Below, piece after piece: positions 1-8,548 of a stretch of DNA of 36,149 bases (position 1 is the first letter of the stretch; each line of letters opens with the position of its first letter). This stretch comes from Candidatus Competibacteraceae bacterium (GTDB lineage Bacteria > Pseudomonadota > Gammaproteobacteria > Competibacterales > Competibacteraceae): contig RXIW01000036.1 of NCBI GenBank assembly GCA_003989065.1, positions 1 to 36,149 of the forward strand, given 5' to 3'. The notes below the pieces were generated by a model. That model saw only the letters and a list, made by a program, of their open reading frames with translations. It did not search any database and was not told where the DNA came from. The translations under genes were made by a program, and so were the position numbers.

Positions 1-419
1 CCGATCAGGCTGATCGAGCCGAAATGCAGCAGCCGGGCGCGCCGAATCGCCGCCGTGTCCACCGCTGGGGCATCGAACAGCATGTCGGCGCTGGGGTGGC
101 GGTAGAACATGAATTCCCGTTCGCCATCGGCCTGCAACGAGACGAAGGCCAGGGCGGTGCGCGCAGCGCCGGAGAAACGCAGCGAATGGATATCGACCCC
201 GTTTTCGGCCAGGGTATCGGCCAGGAAATGACCGAAGGCGTCGTCGCCGACCTGGCCCATGAAGGCACTGGCCACCCCAAGCCGGGCCAGCCCGACCGCT
301 ACATTGCCGGGTGCACCACCCGGCGCTTTGACGAAGGCCGGCGCGTCGGTCAGGCCAGTACCGGTCACGGTAGGCACGAAGTCGATCAGCAACTCACCCA
401 GACAAATGGCAGCAGCCAT
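1..419 (-). CDS. PfkB-family sugar kinase, probably fructokinase (3' end outside window)
   Basis: Reading from 419 toward base 1 gives 139 open codons that leave the window, so only the N-terminal half is present. The family phosphorylates fructose or a related sugar with ATP in the cytoplasm. Visible are the PfkB N-terminal strand GELLIDF (residues 8-14), the sugar-binding GGAPGN turn (34-39), the conserved [10 protein letters not shown] segment (54-63) and a fructokinase-like [12 protein letters not shown] stretch (101-112). The ATP-binding and catalytic GAGD region would lie beyond the window. The ATG at 419 is preceded by GAGGA at a good distance. The gene starts only 17 bases after the DUF4124 gene upstream, so the two are probably co-transcribed. 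Family assignment is firm; fructose specificity is inferred. Confidence 0.88.
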   Translation of the reverse strand, partial: MAAAICLGELLIDFVPTVTGTGLTDAPAFVKAPGGAPGNVAVGLARLGVASAFMGQVGDDAFGHFLADTLAENGVDIHSLRFSGAARTALAFVSLQADGEREFMFYRHPSADMLFDAPAVDTAAIRRARLLHFGSISLI

Positions 420-436
420 GGCCGGATTCCTCGACT

Positions 437-781
437 TCAGGAGTCGCTGGGCGGCGCTTTGTCAGCAGCCTTCTGCGGCGGCTCGCCGGCTGGCTTCGGC
501 GGCTGATCGGGAGTCTGCTCTCCCAGGGTCGGTGGCTTCGGCGCGGCCGGTTCGGCGTTGTCCGGCAGGGTGATGGTGATCATGCCAGTCGGCGGCGGCT
601 TGGCCTGGCCGCTAACCGAGCGGTTGACGTTCAGTTTCATGTCGCCGCCGTGGGTGGCGGCGGGGCACGGCGCTTCCTGATAGCTGATGCGTCCACCCGC
701 ATCGACGCACTTGTTGGCGGCCAGCGCCGGCACGGCGAACAGCCCCAACAAGACCATCCAAATCCCATTCCCATATCTCAT
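437..781 (-). CDS. DUF4124-like periplasmic protein with proline-rich tail
   Basis: This encodes a 114-residue exported protein. Residues 1-21 form a signal peptide (charged start, hydrophobic core, ALA-A cleavage site). It is followed by a DUF4124-like segment with the pattern [17 protein letters not shown] (24-40), in which the two cysteines could form a disulfide. The C-terminal half is low-complexity, rich in Pro, Ala and Lys, and looks disordered. Function is unknown; DUF4124 proteins are small envelope proteins of proteobacteria. The ATG at 781 has GGAG about 8 bases upstream. The sugar kinase gene follows immediately on the same strand. Confidence 0.8.
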   Translation of the reverse strand: MRYGNGIWMVLLGLFAVPALAANKCVDAGGRISYQEAPCPAATHGGDMKLNVNRSVSGQAKPPPTGMITITLPDNAEPAAPKPPTLGEQTPDQPPKPAGEPPQKAADKAPPSDS

Positions 782-1012
782 GAATGCTCTCCGTCCCCGG
801 ACTTCCGACGATGCGTGGACCTGTGTTCTCGACCCGATGGCCGAAAACGCCGCTGCGACTCATCCGGCCCTCTGGCTATTCAGGTTAGGCCAGAGCGAAC
901 GGTTGATGAAACGGGCGGCGTCCTGTTTTGGACGCATTTCGTGCAGAATGTTCACCAACGGCCGTTCGGCAATGCCTGGACGAAAGGGCCGATTGCGTGG
1001 AGTGAAACTGTC

Positions 1013-1972
1013 ATGAATCCAATCGCCGCGATATTGCGGGATTATCCAATCGTCGTGCTCGACGGCGCGCTAGCGACCGAGCTGGAACGGCGCGGCTGTG
1101 ATCTGCGCGATCCGCTCTGGTCGGCCAAGGTCCTGCTGGAAGCGCCAGAGCTGATTCGCCAGGTTCATGCCGATTATTTCCTGGCTGGGGCCGATTGCGC
1201 CACCACCGCCAGCTATCAGGCGACCTTCGCTGGTCTGGCCCGCCGGGGTTTGTCGTCGGTCGAAGCCGCCGCCCTGATGCGGCGCTCGGTCGGGCTGGCC
1301 TGCGAGGCGCGCGATGCCTTCTGGGCCGATCCCGCCCACCGGATCGGGCGGCCACGGCCGTTCGTCGCCGCCTCGGTCGGCCCCTACGGCGCGTTTCTGG
1401 CCGATGGCTCGGAATATCGCGGCGACTATGACCTGAGCGAAGCCGAACTGATCGCGTTTCACCGACCGCGCATCGTGGCCCTGCTGGAGGGCGGGGCCGA
1501 GCTGCTGGCCTGCGAAACCATCCCTTGTCTGCGGGAAGCGCAAGCCCTGGCGCGTTTGCTGGCCGAGTTTCCCGCCGCTAGCGCCTGGATCAGCTTCAGT
1601 GCTCGCGATAGCGCACACACCCATCATGGCGAACGCCTGGCTGATTGCGCGGCCTGGCTCGATGCATATCCCCAGGTGGCGGCGGTGGGGGTGAACTGCA
1701 CCGCGCCGGCCTTTATCCCCGATCTGATCCGGGCCATCGGCAGCGCCACCGATAAACCGATCGTGGTCTATCCCAATTCCGGCGAGAGCTACGATCCTGC
1801 CAGTCATCGTTGGCAGGGTCAGAGTGTGTGCGCCCGTTTCGCCGAGGACGCCCACATTTGGCAGGCCGCGGGCGCGCGTCTGATCGGCGGGTGTTGCCGC
1901 ACTACGCCCGCCCATATCCAGGCCGTGGCGGCCTGGGCGCGCCGACGGTCCGGCGCAGAGCTGAATGACTAG
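1013..1972 (+). CDS. mmuM: Homocysteine S-methyltransferase
   Basis: This 319-residue cytosolic enzyme transfers a methyl group, typically from S-methylmethionine or S-adenosylmethionine, to homocysteine to make methionine. The zinc-thiolate ligands of the family are visible: the GVNC motif in the middle of the C-terminal half (VNCTAP) and the paired cysteines of GGCCRTTP near the end. The N-terminal DGALATELERRG motif is also typical. Length is normal. An open frame continues upstream to about 650, but the ATG at 1013 has GGAGTGA just upstream and begins exactly where family similarity starts. It stands alone between the DUF4124 gene (opposite strand) and the ABC exporter. No SAM or SAH riboswitch was recognised in the 230 bases upstream. 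Confidence 0.9.
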   Translation: MNPIAAILRDYPIVVLDGALATELERRGCDLRDPLWSAKVLLEAPELIRQVHADYFLAGADCATTASYQATFAGLARRGLSSVEAAALMRRSVGLACEARDAFWADPAHRIGRPRPFVAASVGPYGAFLADGSEYRGDYDLSEAELIAFHRPRIVALLEGGAELLACETIPCLREAQALARLLAEFPAASAWISFSARDSAHTHHGERLADCAAWLDAYPQVAAVGVNCTAPAFIPDLIRAIGSATDKPIVVYPNSGESYDPASHRWQGQSVCARFAEDAHIWQAAGARLIGGCCRTTPAHIQAVAAWARRRSGAELND

Positions 1973-2013
1973 CGCCACCTCGGGCTGGCGGCGAATGCGG
2001 GTATGATGCCCCA

Positions 2014-3051
2014 GTGAAAAGACGATGGATGTCATGGGCAATGCTCACGCTGGTGCTGCTAGCGGTCGGTGGCGGCCTGGCCTGGCGGCGCTTCGGCCCG
2101 GTGACGGTGGAAGTCGTGTCACCGACCTGGGGACCGGCGGTGCGGGCGGTTTACGCCACCGGCACCGTGGAGCCGACCGTCATGCTGCCAATCGCGCCGC
2201 GCAATGCCGGCCGTTTGGTGGAGATCAAGGTCGACGAGGGCGCGCCGGTGCGCGAGGGCCAGGAGCTGGCCCGGCTCGAAGATGCCGACCTGCAACGCTC
2301 GGTGGACGAGTTGGCGGCGCGGACCCGCTTCGCTCAGACTCAGCTCGATCGCGCTCAAACCCTGCTCGACCGGGGCCTGGGCACGGTGCTGGAACGCGAC
2401 CGGGCGCGGTCCGACTGGCAGGCGGCGGCGGCAGCCGAATCCCGCGCTCGCACCCTGCGCGGTTTCATGACCCTGACCGCACCGGCTGCTGGTCAGATCC
2501 TGCGCCGTGACGGCGAGATCGGCCAACTGATCCCGGCCAATCAACCGATTTTCTATTTTTCCCAACAAGCTCCTCTGCGCATCGCCGCCGAGGTCGATGA
2601 GGAAGACATTCTGTTGGTGCAACCCGGCCAGGCGGTACTGATCCGAGCACCGGCCCTGCCCGATCGGATCATCGAAGGCCGCGTAGCCAGCATCACCCCC
2701 AAGGGCGATCCGGTCAGCCGCAGTTTTCGGGTGCGGATCGATCCCACCGGCGATACCCGCCTGCGCATCGGCATGACCGTCGAGGTCAACATCATCGTGA
2801 CCGAACGGGCCGACGCTCTGTTGGTTCCGACGACCGCCGTGGTCGATGGCGCGGTCTGGCAGGTGCGCGACGGTCGCTTGCTGCGCCAGCCGGTGCAAAC
2901 CGGAATCGGCGGCGAAGCCAGGGTCGAGATTCTGGCCGGGCTGACCGAACAGGACGCCATCGTCCGTCAACCACCGGCCGATCTGCAGGAAGGCCGGCGG
3001 GCGCGGACCGTTCCTGCGTCGGCGACCGAGCCCGCCGCCAAGACCCCGTAA
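2014..3051 (+). CDS. HlyD/MacA-type periplasmic adaptor of an ABC exporter
   Basis: This 345-residue membrane-fusion protein links an inner-membrane ABC exporter to an outer-membrane channel. Residues 1-7 are basic (KRRW) and residues 8-24 form one membrane anchor. A barrel-sandwich half-motif follows (about 60-95, GRLVEIKVDEGAPVREGQ), then an alpha-hairpin (about 95-150). The second half-motif is at about 152-182 (LTAPAAGQILRRDGEIGQL). The beta-barrel and membrane-proximal domains follow to about 330. A GTG start at 2014 keeps the basic N-terminus; an in-frame ATG lies at 2029. The permease starts 3 bases after the stop, so they form an operon. Gene order adaptor-permease-ATPase matches DevBCA-type systems. 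No TolC gene is in the window and the substrate is unknown. Confidence 0.9.
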   Translation: MKRRWMSWAMLTLVLLAVGGGLAWRRFGPVTVEVVSPTWGPAVRAVYATGTVEPTVMLPIAPRNAGRLVEIKVDEGAPVREGQELARLEDADLQRSVDELAARTRFAQTQLDRAQTLLDRGLGTVLERDRARSDWQAAAAAESRARTLRGFMTLTAPAAGQILRRDGEIGQLIPANQPIFYFSQQAPLRIAAEVDEEDILLVQPGQAVLIRAPALPDRIIEGRVASITPKGDPVSRSFRVRIDPTGDTRLRIGMTVEVNIIVTERADALLVPTTAVVDGAVWQVRDGRLLRQPVQTGIGGEARVEILAGLTEQDAIVRQPPADLQEGRRARTVPASATEPAAKTP

Positions 3052-3054
3052 ATC

Positions 3055-4299
3055 ATGCCGGTCCAACTGGCCATCGCCCTGACCCATCTGCTCAGCCGCA
3101 AGCGCCAGACCCTGGTATCGCTGACCGGCATCGTCCTGGGCGTGGCCTTCTTCCTGGCGGTGTCGTCGCTGATGCGCGGCTCGGAGGGGGACTTCATCAA
3201 ACGGCTGATCGACAACAGCCCCCATATCACCGTCTCCGACGAATATCGCCAGGCCCAGCGACAACCCGCCAGCGAGCGCTGGCCCACGGGCGCGGTCGAA
3301 CTGCGGCGGGTCAAGCCCTTGACCGAAGTGCGCGGCATTCGCGGCCATCCGCGGGCGCTGGCCTACATCGAATCTCTGCCTGGCCTGCGCGCAGCCCCGG
3401 TGCTGGTCGGCTCGGTGGTGCTGACCTTCGCTGGCCGCATCGAAGGCGTCACCCTCAACGGCATCGTGCCGGACAAGATGAAACAGGTCTCGACCATCGA
3501 GGACAAGATGATCGAAGGCTCGCTGGAACAGCTGGCCGCCAACCCCAACGGCATCGTCATCGGGGCCGGGCTGGCCCGCAAATTCGGCTTGGCCATGGGC
3601 AGCGTGGTGAACGCCGCCTCGCCGGGGGGCGAGGTCCGCACCTTGAAAGTGGTCGGCATCTTCCGCACCGGCAACGCCAATTACGACGACATGCAGACCT
3701 TCGCCCTGCTCAAGCGGGCGCAAGGCTTGCTGGATCGCCCCAACCGCATCAATCGCATCGTGATCCAGTTGAGCGATCCTTATGCCGCCCGCGAGGTGGC
3801 CAGCATCATCGAACGCGGCATCGGTTACAAGGCGGTGTCCTGGCTGGAAGCCTCGGAGGATCTGATGAGCGTGCTGTTGGTGCGCAACCTGATCATGTAC
3901 AGCGTGGTGTCGGCCATCTTGGTGGTGGCGGCCTTCGGCATCTACAACACCGTCTCGACCATCGTGATGGAGAAGATCCACGACATCGCCATCCTCAAGT
4001 CCATGGGTTTCCACGCCCGCGACATCCGCCTGATCTTCCTGACCGAAGGGGTGATCCTGGGCCTGATCGGCAGCCTGTTCGGCCTGACGCTGGGGCTTGG
4101 CTTGATGGCGCTGCTGGCGCGGGTCGAACTCAAGCCGCCCGGCGCCACCGAGCTGGTGTTCCTGCCGATCTACTGGGGTTACGAGCAATATCTGCTGGCG
4201 GCCGGCTTCGCCATGGCCTCGGCGATCGGCGCGGCCTGGTTGCCGGCGCGCAAGGCCGGCCGGGTCCAGCCGGTCGTCATTCTGCGGGGCATGGGATGA
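3055..4299 (+). CDS. FtsX-like ABC exporter permease (MacB/DevC/LolC-E type)
   Basis: This 414-residue inner-membrane permease has a first membrane helix at about residues 18-40. A large periplasmic domain follows (about 45-270), then three C-terminal helices (about 280-305, 335-365 and 380-400). This is the usual FtsX/MacB topology. The segment after helix 2, with KIHDIAILKSMGF, is the typical cytoplasmic coupling stretch contacting the ATPase. The stop codon overlaps the ATPase start by four bases (ATGA), which indicates translational coupling. It works with the adaptor upstream and the ATPase downstream, moving an unknown lipid, peptide or small molecule out of the inner membrane. Confidence 0.9.
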   Translation: MPVQLAIALTHLLSRKRQTLVSLTGIVLGVAFFLAVSSLMRGSEGDFIKRLIDNSPHITVSDEYRQAQRQPASERWPTGAVELRRVKPLTEVRGIRGHPRALAYIESLPGLRAAPVLVGSVVLTFAGRIEGVTLNGIVPDKMKQVSTIEDKMIEGSLEQLAANPNGIVIGAGLARKFGLAMGSVVNAASPGGEVRTLKVVGIFRTGNANYDDMQTFALLKRAQGLLDRPNRINRIVIQLSDPYAAREVASIIERGIGYKAVSWLEASEDLMSVLLVRNLIMYSVVSAILVVAAFGIYNTVSTIVMEKIHDIAILKSMGFHARDIRLIFLTEGVILGLIGSLFGLTLGLGLMALLARVELKPPGATELVFLPIYWGYEQYLLAAGFAMASAIGAAWLPARKAGRVQPVVILRGMG

Positions 4300-5006
4300 A
4301 TCCGGCCGGTCGCGAGGGGTCGCCGCCGATGCTGACGGCCGAACGGCTCGGCCGGGTTCTGCCGGGCGAGGTGCCGGTCACCCTGGTGCAGGACATCAGC
4401 CTGACCATCGATCGCGGCGAGTTCGTGGCCATCATGGGGCCGTCCGGTTCCGGCAAGTCTTCGCTGCTGTACCTGCTCGGGCTGCTCGACACCCCGACCG
4501 CCGGCCGCATTCTGCTCGACGGGCGCGATACCTCGGGTTACGGCGAGGACGAATTGGCGACCACCCGGCTGCGCCAGTTGGGTTTCGTGTTCCAATTCCA
4601 TTTCCTGCTGGCCGAATTTTCGGCGCTGGACAATGTGTTGTTGCCGATGCGTCGGCTGGGTGCGCTCGACGAGGGCAGCGCCCAACGCCGAGCTGGGGCG
4701 TTGCTGGCGCAACTCGGCCTGGACGGCCAGGCCCACAAGCGCCCGCACCAGTTGTCCGGCGGTCAACGCCAGCGAGTCGCCATCGCCCGGGCGCTGGCCA
4801 ACGATCCGCCGATCATCCTGGCCGACGAGCCGACCGGCAATCTGGACAGCCACGCCGCCGCCAACGTCCGTCAGATCCTGCGCGATCTGACCCGCGAGTT
4901 GGGCAAGACCGTGATCGCCGTCACCCACGACCTGACTTTCGCCAGCGCGGCCGATCGCCAGATCGGCATCGTCGATGGCCGGATCGATCCCCACTGGCGG
5001 GCGTAG
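4296..5006 (+). CDS. ABC exporter ATP-binding protein
   Basis: This 236-residue ATPase energises the exporter encoded just upstream. Walker A (GPSGSGKSS) lies at about residues 48-56. The Q-loop is in FVFQFHFLLAEFS, the ABC signature is LSGGQRQRVAIARAL, Walker B is IILADEPTGNLD, and the switch histidine is in VTHD. This is the LolD/MacB/DevA subfamily that pairs with FtsX-like permeases. The start chosen here overlaps the permease stop. A second in-frame ATG at 4330, preceded by GAGGGG, is an equally plausible start and would remove 11 residues outside the conserved domain. About 90 bases separate it from the acetyltransferase. Confidence 0.92.
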   Translation: MNPAGREGSPPMLTAERLGRVLPGEVPVTLVQDISLTIDRGEFVAIMGPSGSGKSSLLYLLGLLDTPTAGRILLDGRDTSGYGEDELATTRLRQLGFVFQFHFLLAEFSALDNVLLPMRRLGALDEGSAQRRAGALLAQLGLDGQAHKRPHQLSGGQRQRVAIARALANDPPIILADEPTGNLDSHAAANVRQILRDLTRELGKTVIAVTHDLTFASAADRQIGIVDGRIDPHWRA

Positions 5007-5094
5007 GCGAAAAATATCGGGCGCGCCTTCGATGAAACGGCCGGTTTGCCGGTCAAAACGCCTTCACCTCTCGTTATGCGCAGGAGTCACGAGC

Positions 5095-5580
5095 ATGCCG
5101 GACATGCTGGTCAAGTTGTACAACTTGCCGGATATCGCGCCAGCGCTACGCCGCGCCGCCGAACACGGCGTCACCATCCGCAATCCGCGGCCCTGGGATA
5201 AGGAACCGCTGCTCGATTGGGTGACCGAGCATTTCGGCACTGGCTGGGCGCGGGAATGCGAATACGGCTTTCGCACCCTGCCGCCGTCCTGCCTGATCGC
5301 GGTGCGCGACGCCACCTTGCTGGGGTTTGCCTGCTACGACTGCACCGCCCGTAACTTCTTCGGCCCGACCGGCGTGCTGGAATCCGAACGCGGCCAGGGC
5401 ATCGGCCACGCGCTGTTGCTGGCGGCCATGGAGCGCATCCGCAACGATGGCTATGGCTACGCCATCATCGGCGGGGTGGGACCGGCAGCGTTCTACGCCA
5501 AAGCGGTCGGCGCCACCGTGATCCGCGGCTCTTCGCCCGGCATCTACGCCGATGAACTGGAGGGCTGCGACGACGACTGA
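5095..5580 (+). CDS. GNAT-family N-acetyltransferase
   Basis: This encodes a 161-residue single GNAT domain. The acetyl-CoA pyrophosphate-binding motif is in SERGQGIGHALLLAAM (about residues 102-117). The following beta-strand and the AAFYAKAVGA helix are typical of motif B. The acceptor substrate cannot be told from sequence. An upstream extension of the frame runs into the ABC ATPase gene. The ATG at 5095 has AGGAG about 10 bases upstream, so it is preferred. It may be read through from the exporter operon but has its own ribosome-binding site. Its end converges on the integrase gene. Confidence 0.8.
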   Translation: MPDMLVKLYNLPDIAPALRRAAEHGVTIRNPRPWDKEPLLDWVTEHFGTGWARECEYGFRTLPPSCLIAVRDATLLGFACYDCTARNFFGPTGVLESERGQGIGHALLLAAMERIRNDGYGYAIIGGVGPAAFYAKAVGATVIRGSSPGIYADELEGCDDD

Positions 5581-5606
5581 AGGCGGCACGTCGGTCCGTC
5601 GCCCGC

Positions 5607-6572
5607 TCAGAACATGCCATCCAGGGGATTGTCGTGGAACAGGCGGGCGTCGCGGATGTAGCGGTCGAGAATGGCGTTGGTCTTGTGGCCGGAGATTTTC
5701 TTGATCTGCCAATAGGGTGCGCCGTTGAGCGCCGCCGAAGTGCAAAAGCCAGCCCGCAGCGAATGGCCGGAATAGCGGTCGGGCGGCAAACCCACCGCCG
5801 CGGCCCGGCGTTTGACGATCACCGCCACCGCGTGCCCGGTTAGGGCCTTGGCCGACAGGTGACCATGCTGATCGATGGCGCGGAAGATTGGGGTCGGCGC
5901 GATGTCATGCAGCGGATAGATCGCCGTTTCCAGCCAGGTCCGTAGCGCCCGCACCGGACACACCTTGCCGCGCCCGGCGGGAATGCCGATCTGCCGGCCC
6001 TGTCCTTCCTGATCGGTCTTGGATCGGCGGACAGTCAGGGTCAGCCCGGCGTCGCCGAACGCGACATCGGCCGTGGTCAGCGCTACCAACTCCGAACGGC
6101 GGAAGGCCCCGGCGAAACCGATCAGCAGCAAGGCCCGGTCGCGCAGATCGCGCAGATCGCGCCCCAACCCGCCGACCATCTGTACCACTTCGTCCCGCAC
6201 GGCGGGGGCAACCTGCCGTTGCGCCGTGCCGCGCTGGCGGCGGATGCCGCGCAGGGTGGCCCGCACCAGATCGGCCTGGCAGGGATTGGGCAGGCCGAGA
6301 CTGGTATGGGCCCGCCCGAGACTGACCAGCCAGCGGCCCAAGGTGGCCGGAGCGTGGCTGTCGCCATGCGCCGCCAGATATTCGGCGATCCGTTCCGGCG
6401 GACTGGGCAGCGCGCCGCCCCAAGCCAGAAAGCGTTGCAAATCCTCTCGGTAGGCTTGACGGGTCCGGTCGGCGATGGCGGCGTGGACATAACGGGCCAC
6501 CTGCTCCGTGGTCGTCAATGCCGCCGCCGGCGGCTGCCATAAATCGCTGTCGGGGCGTTCTCGATCCTGCAT
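5607..6572 (-). CDS. Tyrosine recombinase / integrase
   Basis: This 321-residue site-specific recombinase has an N-terminal SAM-like DNA-binding domain (about residues 20-110) and a C-terminal catalytic domain. The active-site set appears complete: Arg in GAFRRSELVAL, Lys in RRSKTDQ, His-x-x-Arg in SGHSLRAGF, His in KISGHKTN, and the nucleophilic Tyr in ILDRYIRDA. The protein is full-length and unbroken. No excisionase, phage or transposon genes flank it, so its element is either decayed or outside the window. The XerC/D housekeeping role is less likely because the flanking motifs differ. An 8-bp inverted repeat lies about 40 bases upstream of its start. Confidence 0.88.
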   Translation of the reverse strand: MQDRERPDSDLWQPPAAALTTTEQVARYVHAAIADRTRQAYREDLQRFLAWGGALPSPPERIAEYLAAHGDSHAPATLGRWLVSLGRAHTSLGLPNPCQADLVRATLRGIRRQRGTAQRQVAPAVRDEVVQMVGGLGRDLRDLRDRALLLIGFAGAFRRSELVALTTADVAFGDAGLTLTVRRSKTDQEGQGRQIGIPAGRGKVCPVRALRTWLETAIYPLHDIAPTPIFRAIDQHGHLSAKALTGHAVAVIVKRRAAAVGLPPDRYSGHSLRAGFCTSAALNGAPYWQIKKISGHKTNAILDRYIRDARLFHDNPLDGMF

Positions 6573-6610
6573 TCCGCTGGGTCTCCGATGGAATTTCGCA
6601 TGGCGCGAAC

Positions 6611-6631
6611 CGAGCCCATGCCGTGGGCTCG
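6611..6631. repeat. Inverted repeat upstream of the integrase
   Basis: A perfect 8-bp inverted repeat (CGAGCCCA and TGGGCTCG) is separated by five bases. It lies about 40 bp upstream of the integrase start and is not followed by a T-run, so it does not look like a terminator. It could be a recombinase binding or crossover site, or a regulatory hairpin. Nothing in the sequence decides between these. Confidence 0.4.
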
Positions 6632-6792
6632 CCTGCTTCCATCATGAGCCGCGTCGCGCATAGGCGCAATGTCTTCGACTACGCTTGCTACTACCCTTGA
6701 GCGACGCCCGCTGAAATAGATCCGGCAACGGACATCGTAGGATGGGCGATCGCCATTGCCGCAACATTCGACATCGGTCGGGAGAAATCGCC

Positions 6793-7356
6793 ATGCGTCA
6801 TGCGAAACCGGTCGTCCACAGCGACGACGTCATTGCGTTCTGGTTCGCACCGGACGTTCAAGCCTTGTGGTTTGCAGCTACGCCCGCTTTCGATGAGGCG
6901 TTGCGAAGCCGTTTTCTGGCCGTCTACCCGATGGCAGCGGCCGGTCAGTTATCCGCTTGGGAAACGACGGCGGTCGGCGCATTGGCGCTGACGATCGTGC
7001 TGGATCAATTTCCGCTCAACATGTTTCGAGCGCAGCCGGAGAGTTTCGCCACCGAGGCGGCTGCCCGCGCCGTGGCGGATCGCGCCATCGCCCGCGGTTT
7101 CGATCGGGCTGTGCCGCCGATCCAGCGGCAATTCCTGTACCTGCCCTTCATGCACAGCGAAGCCTTGGCCGATCAGGATCGCTCCGTGCAGCTCTACCAG
7201 CAAGACGGTCTGGAGAATGGCCTGAACTTCGCCCGTCATCATCAGGCATTGATTCGGCGATTTGGCCGCTTTCCGCACCGCAACGCCATCCTGGGGCGGT
7301 CGAGCACGGCCGAGGAACTAGCCTATCTGGCCTCGGACGAGGCTTTTCACGGCTGA
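6793..7356 (+). CDS. DUF924 family protein
   Basis: This encodes a 187-residue protein with the hallmarks of DUF924: FWFAPDVQALWF near the start, the ALTIVLDQFPLNMFR block, YLPFMHSEALADQ, and the C-terminal RFGRFPHRNAILGRSST segment. It is probably an all-helical, TPR-like cytosolic protein, and its biochemical role is unknown. The frame is open 17 codons further upstream (from 6742), but the ATG at 6793 has GGGAG just upstream and starts where similarity begins. It converges on the CBS-domain gene, with a hairpin-rich stretch between them. Confidence 0.85.
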   Translation: MRHAKPVVHSDDVIAFWFAPDVQALWFAATPAFDEALRSRFLAVYPMAAAGQLSAWETTAVGALALTIVLDQFPLNMFRAQPESFATEAAARAVADRAIARGFDRAVPPIQRQFLYLPFMHSEALADQDRSVQLYQQDGLENGLNFARHHQALIRRFGRFPHRNAILGRSSTAEELAYLASDEAFHG

Positions 7357-7372
7357 TGGATCTGTTGGCGTC

Positions 7373-7444
7373 GCCGCCGTCGATGCATCGCCCAATGCGA
7401 CCATCGACGACGGCATTAAACGGATGGGGTTTCCCCCATCCTTT
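7373..7444. terminator. Two nested hairpins between convergent genes, likely bidirectional terminator
   Basis: Between the ends of the DUF924 and CBS genes lie two inverted repeats. The first has 13-bp arms with one mismatch (7373-7385 and 7402-7414). The second is a perfect 8-bp GGATGGGG / CCCCATCC hairpin (7422-7429 and 7434-7441) with a four-base loop, followed by TTT. The T-run is short, so termination strength is uncertain. Confidence 0.5.
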
Positions 7445-7468
7445 CAAGTGGATGCCCAAGCGGTAGCG

Positions 7469-7912
7469 CTAGGCCATGATCGTCCGCAGGTGCTCGCGCT
7501 GGTGCAAGGTGGACTCGAACTCGGCGGCTTCCAGGTCCAGGGCGTCGCGAGCGGAGACCATGCCCAGCGGCCGACCGTTTTCCGCCACTGGCACGTGGCG
7601 AAAACCGTTTTCGTACATCAGGTGCAAGGCGGATAGAAAGGGTTGATCCGGGTGGGCGGTGATCGGATTGGGGGTCATGACCAACGTGAGCGGGGTGGCT
7701 TCGGGGGATAGCCCTTCGGCCACGACCCGGACCAGCGCATCACGTTCGGTGAAGATGCCCACCAGATGACCGCGTTCTACGACCAGCAGGGCGCCGACAT
7801 GGGCCTTTTTCATCAACTGACTGGCTTCGCGGACAGAGGTCTGCGGCGCAGCGGCAACCAGAAGCTTCTGGTGCGCAACGACTTGGCGCAGGGTGCGATT
7901 GCGATTGGACAT
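7469..7912 (-). CDS. Two-CBS-domain protein
   Basis: This 147-residue cytosolic protein is made almost entirely of a tandem CBS pair (Bateman module). CBS1 spans about residues 18-73, with GALLVVERGHLVGIFTERDAL. CBS2 spans about 80-135, with FRHVPVAENGRPLGMVSARDAL. Such modules bind adenine nucleotides and sense energy or redox state; no attached effector domain is present. The ATG at 7912 has a strong AAGGAGA at the right spacing, so the longer open frame starting at 7990 is not used. A sigma-70-like promoter lies about 130 bases upstream. Its regulatory target is unknown. Confidence 0.88.
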   Translation of the reverse strand: MSNRNRTLRQVVAHQKLLVAAAPQTSVREASQLMKKAHVGALLVVERGHLVGIFTERDALVRVVAEGLSPEATPLTLVMTPNPITAHPDQPFLSALHLMYENGFRHVPVAENGRPLGMVSARDALDLEAAEFESTLHQREHLRTIMA

Positions 7913-8044
7913 GGGATGTCTCCTTGATAAGGATGAAATAAACCTTACGGTATTTCCGCAATTTCCCGCCATTTCCTTGCATAAGGACATGACGGCGCTT
8001 TCTCTCTCCGATGGTCAAGAACTTAAAATTTCTTTATGGGCCCC

Positions 8045-8074
8045 TTTATAACCTTTACACCATGACATTTTCAA
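8045..8074 (-). promoter_or_regulatory. Sigma-70-like promoter for the CBS-domain gene
   Basis: On the minus strand TTGAAA (plus-strand 8069-8074) is followed after 18 bases by TATAAA (8045-8050). Transcription would start near 8037 and give a leader of about 125 bases before the CBS start codon. This is a pattern match only. Confidence 0.4.
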
Positions 8075-8351
8075 GATTTTTTGCAGAAAATCACATTGGT
8101 CGTTCTATAAGATAATTGTCATCACCTCAAGAGTGTCTAGAGCATTGGATGGATGGATTCCGCATTTTGTTCCATGCTGACCATCATGATGGAAAAGGTC
8201 AATCGCTACCGAAAATATTGAACATTGGGTGAATTTAATTTATGCAAGGCATATTGTCTTATTTACGACATTCAGCAATACCACTATGCCTTTTCATTTT
8301 ATTATTCAATACTGGAGATGTGGTCTATTTCGGTGTTCCACTGTGCGTGAT

Positions 8352-8392
8352 CGTGCAATACATCGCTCTGTTTTAGGGCGATGTATTGCACG
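8352..8392. repeat. Perfect 15-bp inverted repeat in gene-free DNA
   Basis: The arms at 8352-8366 and 8378-8392 are exact reverse complements, with an 11-base spacer. The plus-strand continuation is T-rich (CTTTTGGCTTTT), so a plus-strand hairpin terminator is possible. However, no gene upstream on that strand is known to need it. Alternatives are a small-RNA terminator or the remnant of a small mobile repeat. Confidence 0.6.
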
Positions 8393-8548
8393 CTTTTGGC
8401 TTTTAACAGGTTATGGGTCGATAAATATTACAGGTGCTTGAAGAATGCGAGTCGCTATTGAAATAGCGCTCGCCATGATGCGATTGTGCCGACAAGCAGG
8501 CGTCTATGACGGATCCAGCACCTTGCGCTTACGATAAGGCCGGTTTTT

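Larger units (their letters stand above)
7913..8548. other. AT-rich intergenic region without a recognisable gene
   Basis: About 630 bases separate the CBS gene and the merR-type gene, both on the minus strand. The stretch from about 8020 to 8450 is clearly richer in A and T than the flanking DNA. It contains a promoter-like element for the CBS gene and a perfect 15-bp inverted repeat. A 70-codon open frame (8229-8441) runs straight through the repeat and resembles no protein I know. I see no RNA gene that I can name. Confidence 0.6.

Noticed and set aside
650-1012. Upstream extension of the homocysteine methyltransferase frame
   Set aside because: The sequence before 1013 does not resemble the family and overlaps the DUF4124 gene; ATG 1013 has its own ribosome-binding site.
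2119-4188. 689-codon minus-strand open frame
   Set aside because: It is antisense to the adaptor and permease genes, has the His/Gln/Asp-rich composition of a high-GC shadow frame, and matches no family.
8229-8441. 70-codon open frame in the AT-rich region
   Set aside because: It has no ribosome-binding site, odd composition, and contains the 15-bp inverted repeat.
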